Origin: a bacterium
GTDB lineage: Bacteria > Patescibacteriota > Saccharimonadia > Saccharimonadales > Saccharimonadaceae
NCBI GenBank assembly: GCA_004561445.1
Contig: SFVX01000001.1
Coordinates: forward strand, 310,001 to 374,000
Direction of reading: 5' to 3'
Length of the DNA stretch: 64,000 bases
The notes beneath the pieces were generated by a model, which worked only from the letters and a program-made list of their open reading frames with translations, was not told where the DNA came from and did not search any database. Positions 58,669-64,000 of the stretch are shown here, one piece after another (the first letter of the stretch is position 1; each line of letters opens with the position of its first letter). A program made the translations under genes and the position numbers.

Positions 58669-59133
58669 ATGGCTAAAAAGAATATGGTTAACTGGGAAGC
58701 ACGCGAATATATCGCTCGCGAGAAAAATGCGGCTTGGTATGTTTGTTTTGGAATTGTGGTAGTTGGGCTTGCAGCTCTCGCAATTTTTATGCAACAGTTT
58801 ACATTTTTGTTATTAATTATTGTGGCGGCAGTGGCATTAGTTGTCTACTCGGTGCGTCCACCGCGAGTATTACACTACTCTCTTAGTAGCAAGGGACTCT
58901 CGGAAGGCAATAATCTATATACTTTTGGAGATTTTAAGTCCTTTGGCGTATTAAATGAAGATAATCATTATTCGATTGTTTTGATTCCGAAGAAACGTTT
59001 TGCGACAAGTGTGGTAGTTTACTTCCCTGAAACCTCCGGTGAGGAGATTGTAGATATTTTCGGTGCACATCTACCGATGGAGCCAGTGAAACTAGATGTA
59101 CTTGATAAGTTAGTGCGCTTGTTGCGTATTTAA
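58669..59133 (+). CDS. hypothetical two-TM protein
   Basis: 154 residues, not recognised. A polar N-terminus (MVNWEAREYIAREKN), two adjacent TMs (about 24-65), then a soluble domain with YTFGDFKSFGVLNEDN and VVYFPETSGEEIVDIF, resembling the PH-like domain of small bacterial membrane proteins. I start at 58669: TATAAT (58657-58662) ends 6 nt before this ATG, so it is leaderless; the ATG upstream (58642) lies ahead of the box. Confidence 0.65.
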   Translation: MAKKNMVNWEAREYIAREKNAAWYVCFGIVVVGLAALAIFMQQFTFLLLIIVAAVALVVYSVRPPRVLHYSLSSKGLSEGNNLYTFGDFKSFGVLNEDNHYSIVLIPKKRFATSVVVYFPETSGEEIVDIFGAHLPMEPVKLDVLDKLVRLLRI

Positions 59134-59189
59134 CATAAACGTGTTAGATTATAAATAAGTTTTAATATAGAAAAGTAAGGTGGGCAAAA

Positions 59190-59681
59190 ATGGACCAAAA
59201 ACAGGACGAATTGCAGGCAGCAATTGACAACATCACCAATGCTAGCGCAGCTGTTGCGGATAGCACGAGCAACGATGTTGTTTCTCAGATTGAAAACAAA
59301 GTAGCAGATGCGGAGCCAGAGATTGTGTCAGCACAAAGTGCTGAGCCTGCAGGAGATAAGGCGATCAAAGAGGCGGAGGCTTCAAAGATTGAAATGACGC
59401 CACAGAAGGCAATGTATGGTGATCCGGATCTTGACCGTGTGAAAATCAATGCATTAAATGAGATTCGCCCGATTCTTGAAACAGTTGATATCCTACCAGA
59501 GAAGAAATTCACAATTTATAAAGATATTATTGAGCTTACCGACGATAAGGCTTGTATTGAGCCAGCTTACAATGCAGCACGTCAAATTGCCGATGAAAAA
59601 GAGCGCGCTGAGGCATTGCTTTATATTATCGAAATTATCGATGATCTGGGCGTTAAGATGCCAGCTGAAGATAAGAAATAA
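59190..59681 (+). CDS. hypothetical acidic cytosolic protein
   Basis: 163 residues, not recognised. An Ala/Asp/Ser-rich, low-complexity N-terminal half (about 1-75) and an ordered, helical C-terminal half (INALNEIRPILETVDILPEK, YNAARQIADEKERAEALLYI). No TM. Has AAGGTGGG upstream and a strong terminator downstream. Confidence 0.65.
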   Translation: MDQKQDELQAAIDNITNASAAVADSTSNDVVSQIENKVADAEPEIVSAQSAEPAGDKAIKEAEASKIEMTPQKAMYGDPDLDRVKINALNEIRPILETVDILPEKKFTIYKDIIELTDDKACIEPAYNAARQIADEKERAEALLYIIEIIDDLGVKMPAEDKK

Positions 59682-59693
59682 AATATCGCTTTA

Positions 59694-59727
59694 AAAAATA
59701 ATCCCCGTTTTGGGGATTATTTTTTTG
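59694..59727. terminator. rho-independent terminator, bidirectional
   Basis: AAATAATCCCC/GGGGATTATTT with a 5-nt loop; T7 on the plus strand, a T run also on the minus strand, serving both the 163-residue gene and groEL. Confidence 0.88.
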
Positions 59728-59747
59728 TTTGTCTCTGAACGAATGGT

Positions 59748-61370
59748 TTAATACATTCCGCCATCCATGCCAGCGGCAGGAGTATTATCCTTTTCTGGAA
59801 CATCGACGATAAGAGCACCCATAGTAATGGCAGTAGCGGCGATGCTGATGGAATTTTGGACAGCTTCGCGAGTGACGCGAGCTGGATCAACGACGCCAGC
59901 TTTCTTCATGTCGATAATGCCCTTCTCTGGGGTCATGACGTTAATACCTTGGCCATCTTTGGCTTTCTCGACTTGGTCAAGGAGGGCTTGGCTATTGAGT
60001 CCAGCATTTTCCATGATTTGGGTGAATGGAGCTTTGAGAGCTTTCTTAACGATAGATACGCCTGGGTCAGTCTCTTTGAGAGTTTTGCTGAGGTTGACAA
60101 GTGTGACACCGCCACCTGGAACGATACCTTCATCGAGAGCGGCTTTGGTGGCTGCAACGGCATCATCGACGCGATATTTCTTTTCATCGATTTCGGTCTC
60201 GGTAGCACCACCGACCTTGATAACAGCAACACGGCCTTCGAGAGCAGCGGCGCGTTTGTTGAGCTCACCAGTTTCGTAATCGGAAGTAGAAGCTTCGGCT
60301 TGAGCCTTGATTTCGGCAATGCGAGCTTTAATTTCGGCTGGATCGCCGGCACCTTTGATAATAGTAGTATTGTCTTTGGTGGCGATAATCTTGCGAGCGT
60401 TACCGAGTACTTCGAGACCAGCGTCTTCGAGGCTCATGCCCTTTTCGCTAGAGACGACGGTAGCACCGGTGAGGATAGCGATATCCTGCATGATTTCTTT
60501 GCGACGATCACCGAAAGCTGGGGCTTTTAGAACTAGAGAGTTGAAAACTCCCTTAAGTTTGTTGAGTACGAGGACAGAGAGAGCTTCGCCTTCAACTTCT
60601 TCAGCAATAATGACGAGATCTTTGTGGCCAGTTTGAGCCATTTTCTCAAGGAAAGGCACAATGTCATTGGCGGAAGAAATCTTCTTGTCGGTGATAAGAA
60701 TCTCTGGCTTGTCGAAGGTAGCTTCTTGGCGTTGGCTATCGGTGACGAAGAATGCGGAAGCAAAACCTTTGTCGTAAGTGAAGCCTTCGGTGATCTCAGC
60801 TTGCATATCAAGGCCTTGGCCTGGTTCAACGGTAACGACACCTTCTTTGCCGATTTTGGTGATAATGTCGGCGATAAGTTTGCCGATTTCTGGGTCGCCA
60901 GCGCTAATAGTAGCGACTTCGGAGACTTTTTGATTATCGCCAGCGATTTGCTCGGCAGTTTTATTGATACCTTTGATGATTTCGGCGCCAGCGGCTTCGA
61001 TGCCCTTACGAAGCTCCATTGGATTGTAACCGGCAGCAATAAGCTTGTTGGCCTCGGCGATAATATTGTAGGTGAGAACAGTTACGGTAGTAGTACCGTC
61101 GCCGGCAACTTTATTGAGTTTTTGAGCGGCGGTTTTGATGAGGCGAGCGCCAACTTGGTAACCGAGAGTAGCTTCGTCGGAGTTGCCGAGATCGACGGCT
61201 TCGGCAACAGTAACGCCATCATGGGTGATGGTTGGAGCACCGTAACTTTTTTCAATGACAACGTTACGACCTTTTGGACCGAAAGTAACTTTGACTGCAT
61301 CATAGAGAGCTTTGGCACCGCCAAGAACTTTCTCGCGGGCTTCGGCATCATAAAATACTTTTTTACTCAT
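59748..61370 (-). CDS. groL: chaperonin GroEL
   Basis: 540 residues, normal length. GPKGRNVVIEKSYGAPTITH, the ATP motif DGTTTVTVL, GVVTVEPGQ, and ALDEGIVPGGGV. The C-terminal tail has one GGM only (DGGMY). Forms the folding chamber with GroES, encoded 8 bp upstream in the same operon. Confidence 0.98.
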   Translation of the reverse strand: MSKKVFYDAEAREKVLGGAKALYDAVKVTFGPKGRNVVIEKSYGAPTITHDGVTVAEAVDLGNSDEATLGYQVGARLIKTAAQKLNKVAGDGTTTVTVLTYNIIAEANKLIAAGYNPMELRKGIEAAGAEIIKGINKTAEQIAGDNQKVSEVATISAGDPEIGKLIADIITKIGKEGVVTVEPGQGLDMQAEITEGFTYDKGFASAFFVTDSQRQEATFDKPEILITDKKISSANDIVPFLEKMAQTGHKDLVIIAEEVEGEALSVLVLNKLKGVFNSLVLKAPAFGDRRKEIMQDIAILTGATVVSSEKGMSLEDAGLEVLGNARKIIATKDNTTIIKGAGDPAEIKARIAEIKAQAEASTSDYETGELNKRAAALEGRVAVIKVGGATETEIDEKKYRVDDAVAATKAALDEGIVPGGGVTLVNLSKTLKETDPGVSIVKKALKAPFTQIMENAGLNSQALLDQVEKAKDGQGINVMTPEKGIIDMKKAGVVDPARVTREAVQNSISIAATAITMGALIVDVPEKDNTPAAGMDGGMY

Positions 61371-61378
61371 AATTCTCC

Positions 61379-61633
61379 TTAGAGGGTAGCAAGAACATCT
61401 TCTTCTTTGATAATGAGATGCTCTACTCCGTCGATTTTAATGTTGGTAGTAGAATATTCTTTGTAAATAATGCGATCCCCGACTTTGACGTTCTTGACGT
61501 CTGGGCCGATGGCACTAACAGTTGCGGTGTTAGGGGTCTCTTTGGCTTCGCCGAGAAGGATGCCAGAAGCGGTCTTTTCCTGAGGGGCTTCTTTGACGGC
61601 GACAACTCGGTCGGCTAGAGGTTTAATAGACAT
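61379..61633 (-). CDS. groS: co-chaperonin GroES
   Basis: 84 residues, slightly short (about 95 usual). IKPLADRVVAV, the flexible loop EKTASGILLGEAKE with the hydrophobic IL pair for GroEL binding, and VGDRIIYKEYSTTNIKIDG. TAGGAGGAAAC precedes the ATG. Confidence 0.97.
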   Translation of the reverse strand: MSIKPLADRVVAVKEAPQEKTASGILLGEAKETPNTATVSAIGPDVKNVKVGDRIIYKEYSTTNIKIDGVEHLIIKEEDVLATL

Positions 61634-61660
61634 GTTTCCTCCTATAAAAGTTATATTTTT

Positions 61661-61689
61661 AGTATAGACAGTAGAATTAGCACTGTCAA
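61661..61689 (-). promoter_or_regulatory. sigma70 promoter of groES-groEL
   Basis: Minus strand TTGACA (plus-strand 61684-61689), 17-bp spacer, TATACT (61661-61666). The -35 lies within the CIRCE operator. Confidence 0.88.
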
Positions 61690-61703
61690 GCGTCGAGTGC
61701 TAA
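61677..61703. promoter_or_regulatory. CIRCE operator (HrcA site)
   Basis: TTAGCACTG, 9-bp spacer, GAGTGCTAA: matches the CIRCE consensus (TTAGCACTC-N9-GAGTGCTAA) at all but one base. It predicts repression of groESL by HrcA, whose gene is not in this window. Confidence 0.93.
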
Positions 61704-61749
61704 AAATTAGTTTTGTTCAGGATGGCTTAAGATTTGATATGATAAAGGT

Positions 61750-63009
61750 ATGAGCATTAAAGAAAAAATTCCATTTTATGACAAACTTGTGCTTCCCTAT
61801 CACGCTGGCAAGGCGGCGATTTATGGGACGATTTATGGTTTTCCGGGACGTAAATTAAAAGTAATAGGCGTAACTGGAACTAATGGTAAGACGACGACAT
61901 CTTTTATGATCTGGAAGATGCTGAATGAATCTGGGCGTCGCACGGGCGTAATGACGACCGTGGGCTGGGGTGTGGATGAGATTCATGAACAGATGGAACA
62001 TATGACTACAGTGGATTGCGGTGTGCTGAATAGGCGTATTCGTAAGATTGTTGAGGCAGGTGCAGAATATTTGGTTTTGGAACTTACAAGTCATGCGTTG
62101 GCGCAATATAGGGCGCTAGGTGTGCCGATTGAGATAGCAGTGATGACGAATGTGACGCATGAGCATTTGGATTATCATAAAACCTTTGAAAATTATCGTG
62201 ATGCAAAGCGTAAACTGTTTAAGCAAGCGAAGTATGGCGTAATTAACGCAGATGATCCGTCAGCGGGCTATTTTGAAGAAGATGTCGATGAATATGTTAC
62301 TTATGGCATAGATTATGGCGATTTGAAGGCTGAGAAAATTAAGTTGTTGCCAGATGGCGTGGACTACAAGGCGGGTGATTTACATATTCGTACGCAAGTA
62401 GCGGGCAAATTTAATGTGTCTAATTCCCTAGCGGCTGCGGCAGTAGGTAAGCGTTTGGGGCTTTCAAATGAAGAGATTGAAAAAGGTATCTACGCGCTGA
62501 CTGAGGTGGAAGGCCGTATGGTGACAGTAAATGAGGGGCAGGAATTTACGGCGATTATGGATTATGCGCATACGCCAGATGCATTTGAGAAGTTGTTGCC
62601 AGATATGAAAAAGGCGACCCGCGGAAAGCTAATTGTAATGTTTGGTAGTGCGGGTGGTAGGCGTGATCCAAGCAAGCGTGAGCCAATGGGCGAAATTGCG
62701 GGTAAAAATGCAGATATTGTGATTTTAACCGAGGAGGACGACCGCGACACGCCTGGGATGGAGATTCTCGAACAAATCGCAAAAGGGGCACGCGAATATG
62801 GTAAGAAAGATGATAAAGATTTGTTCTTAATCTTGGATCGTCCGAGTGCAATTTTAAAAGCCTGTCAATTGGCTGGCGCGGGCGATACAGTACTCTTCCT
62901 TGGTAAAGGCAACGAAAAAACAATAGAGCGCGCACATGGTGCAGACGCTTATTATGAGCTAGATGAGATTAAGAAGGCGATAAAGAAGGTTAAAAAGACT
63001 GCTAAATAA
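61750..63009 (+). CDS. murE: MurE-like Mur ligase lacking the N-terminal domain
   Basis: 419 residues against about 490 for MurE. Adds the third residue to UDP-MurNAc-peptide. VTGTNGKTTTS lies at 41-51, some 65 residues nearer to the start than usual, so the UDP-binding domain 1 is mostly absent. LELTSHALAQYRA, NVTHEHLDYHKTFENYRDAK and MDYAHTPDAFEKLL are MurE-type; the position of the DNPR substrate motif reads TEEDDRDTPG. The amino acid added (L-Lys, meso-DAP or other) is not clear. TATGAT (61738-61743) ends 6 nt before the ATG: leaderless. Confidence 0.85.
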   Translation: MSIKEKIPFYDKLVLPYHAGKAAIYGTIYGFPGRKLKVIGVTGTNGKTTTSFMIWKMLNESGRRTGVMTTVGWGVDEIHEQMEHMTTVDCGVLNRRIRKIVEAGAEYLVLELTSHALAQYRALGVPIEIAVMTNVTHEHLDYHKTFENYRDAKRKLFKQAKYGVINADDPSAGYFEEDVDEYVTYGIDYGDLKAEKIKLLPDGVDYKAGDLHIRTQVAGKFNVSNSLAAAAVGKRLGLSNEEIEKGIYALTEVEGRMVTVNEGQEFTAIMDYAHTPDAFEKLLPDMKKATRGKLIVMFGSAGGRRDPSKREPMGEIAGKNADIVILTEEDDRDTPGMEILEQIAKGAREYGKKDDKDLFLILDRPSAILKACQLAGAGDTVLFLGKGNEKTIERAHGADAYYELDEIKKAIKKVKKTAK

Positions 63010-63037
63010 TTGCAACTTCGCATTGGTACTAGCTGAC

Positions 63038-63068
63038 AAAAATCCCCTCGAAAGAGGGGATATTTTTT
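63038..63068. terminator. rho-independent terminator
   Basis: AAAATCCCCTC/GAGGGGATATTTT with GAAA loop and T6 tail; between convergent murE and the amidinotransferase-family gene. Confidence 0.9.
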
Positions 63069-63086
63069 GTTACTCTTTTTTGTGGT

Positions 63087-63938
63087 TTAGCTGAGCCAGA
63101 GGCTGATGCAGCGGATATAACCGCCGCCTTTGAGAAGTTCAGTGATTTCCGGGGTGATGCAGATGAGGCCGCGAGCTTCGAGAGCGCTCTTAAGTTTTGG
63201 AGCGTTGGCAGACATGATGACATGCTTGCCGGTACTGACGAGGTTGCAGGCAAAACCTTTGGTGCATTCGTCGTAGTCGACGATGATTTTGTCGAGGTCC
63301 TGGATAGCTTCGAGCTTTTTGTTGCTCTCTTCATCGAGAGCGCCTGGACAGTAAGCAATAGTATGTTCGTCAATGATGGAGATGGCGAGGTCGAGATCGT
63401 ACCAGAAGCTGTCGGCATGGTTGGTAGCGGGATTGATGTGGATGCTACCATCAGCATTGAGCTGAGGATTGGCGTGAACTTGGATGAGCTCGAGGCCGAG
63501 CTTGTCGGCAACAAAAGTTTGTGCTTCGGGGTCGGAACGGTAGCCGCGACCAGCGAACAAGTATTTTCCACAACGGAGACTATCGCCTTGGCCGGAATAG
63601 AGGTAGTTCTCGGGGACGAGGTAGGTTTTGATGCCCTGCTCTTCGAGCTTTTTGCGAGCGTAGGCTTCTTCGCCTTTGCGAGCCTCAGGTAGGCGCGCCA
63701 TGACGGCGATACCGTCTTTGACGATGGCCCAGTTGGCAGTATAAACGCCATCTTGGCAGTCTTTTGGTGGATCTACTTTGATGATTTCGATGCCAGCTTC
63801 GCGGAAACACTCGACGATACGAGCGTGCTCGGCTATGGCTTTCTCGCGATTGATTTTGGTTTCGGTGTAGTAGGGGTTGATTTTATAATCATCGGTAAAA
63901 TAGTCTGCCCCGGAAACGAGGAGTTTTTGGTTGATCAT
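63087..63938 (-). CDS. amidinotransferase-superfamily hydrolase (dimethylarginine dimethylaminohydrolase-like)
   Basis: 283 residues. Guanidine-modifying superfamily (arginine deiminase, DDAH, amidinotransferases): ADYFTDDYKINPYY near the N-terminus, SGQGDSLRCGKY (compare the GGGD motif), TANWAIV, and Cys277 in GGYIRCISLW as likely nucleophile. It could release citrulline and ammonia or dimethylamine from arginine derivatives. The region where family members have H-L-D-T reads WYDLDLA, so the catalytic His is uncertain; His168 or His174 are close. Downstream of another gene whose stop lies 18 bp before its ATG, so they are likely co-transcribed. Confidence 0.75.
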   Translation of the reverse strand: MINQKLLVSGADYFTDDYKINPYYTETKINREKAIAEHARIVECFREAGIEIIKVDPPKDCQDGVYTANWAIVKDGIAVMARLPEARKGEEAYARKKLEEQGIKTYLVPENYLYSGQGDSLRCGKYLFAGRGYRSDPEAQTFVADKLGLELIQVHANPQLNADGSIHINPATNHADSFWYDLDLAISIIDEHTIAYCPGALDEESNKKLEAIQDLDKIIVDYDECTKGFACNLVSTGKHVIMSANAPKLKSALEARGLICITPEITELLKGGGYIRCISLWLS

Positions 63939-63956
63939 TTGTGTTACTCTTCTTGA

Positions 63957-64000
63957 TTAATTTTTGCGTTCAAAGTTGGCAATGCCGTCAGTGATTTCGT
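63957..64000 (-). CDS. C-terminal end of an unidentified protein (cut by window edge)
   Basis: Only the last 14 codons are in the window, reading EITDGIANFERKN and a TAA stop at 63957-63959. The frame is open to the edge and the spacing (18 bp) to the next ATG fits an operon with the amidinotransferase-family gene. Too short to name. Confidence 0.5.
   Translation of the reverse strand, partial: EITDGIANFERKN

Noticed and set aside
60624..61382. 252-codon open frame opposite groEL
   Set aside because: Antisense shadow of a highly conserved gene.
1..64000. CRISPR arrays, insertion sequences, prophage and integrase genes
   Set aside because: No spaced direct repeats, transposase or integrase motifs were seen; the lysozyme-like domain at 42-44 kb belongs to the secretion island and no phage structural genes accompany it.

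Overview
The window looks like a chromosomal segment of an ultra-small Patescibacteria (CPR) bacterium, most likely a Saccharibacteria (TM7) epibiont. This is inferred from a type IV secretion-like island with many VirB2-type pilins, shortened Mur ligases, a compact SUF system, the absence of amino-acid biosynthesis genes, and a cell-surface gene set that includes SipW/TasA-type proteins, LCP and a glycan exporter. UGA is used as a normal stop (for example ATGA and TGATG overlaps), which argues against the SR1/Gracilibacteria code. No 16S rRNA gene is present, so the placement is not proven.

Layout: (1) 1-5.3 kb: start of glmS, tRNA-Asn, then a surface-protein operon (SipW-type signal peptidase, three CalY/TasA-like proteins, one Cys-rich anchored protein) and a separate anchored beta-helix-like protein. 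(2) 5.3-12.3 kb: Fur-family regulator, sufC-sufB-sufD-like, HD hydrolase, CDF metal exporter, GT2/GtrA pair. (3) 12.3-23.8 kb: small membrane proteins, polyprenyl-phosphate sugar transferase, a protease-less LexA-type regulator, MurC-like ligase, aspS, smpB, DUF2207 and LemA proteins. (4) 23.8-34.6 kb: surface glycan locus (four glycosyltransferases, TagGH/Wzm-Wzt-type ABC exporter, O-antigen-ligase-like protein, LCP transferase) with dus, a glutaredoxin and a hydrolase inserted. (5) 34.6-41.1 kb: replication origin region, jag-yidC-rnpA-rpmH facing one way and dnaA-dnaN-recF the other, with DnaA-box-like TTTTCCACA sites in four intergenic spaces. (6) 41.2-58.4 kb: type IV secretion-like island: VirB6-like, PrgI/VirB3-like, a VirB4 split into two genes, a 925-residue membrane protein, a three-domain wall hydrolase/SGNH protein, and seven VirB2/TrbC-like pilin genes (eight pilin units). 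Hsp20 and an interrupted comF lie inside it. (7) 58.5-64 kb: tRNA-Ser, two small unknown genes, groES-groEL under a CIRCE element, MurE-like ligase, an amidinotransferase-superfamily gene and the tail of another gene.

The surface glycan genes, TasA-like fibres, anchored proteins and the pilus/secretion island together suggest an outer surface specialised for contact with another cell. Many genes have a -10 box exactly 6 nt before the ATG, which implies widespread leaderless transcription and decides several start codons. The points most worth following up are the multi-pilin secretion island with its split VirB4, the SipW/TasA operon, the leaderless promoter architecture, the multipartite origin, and the in-frame UGA in comF.
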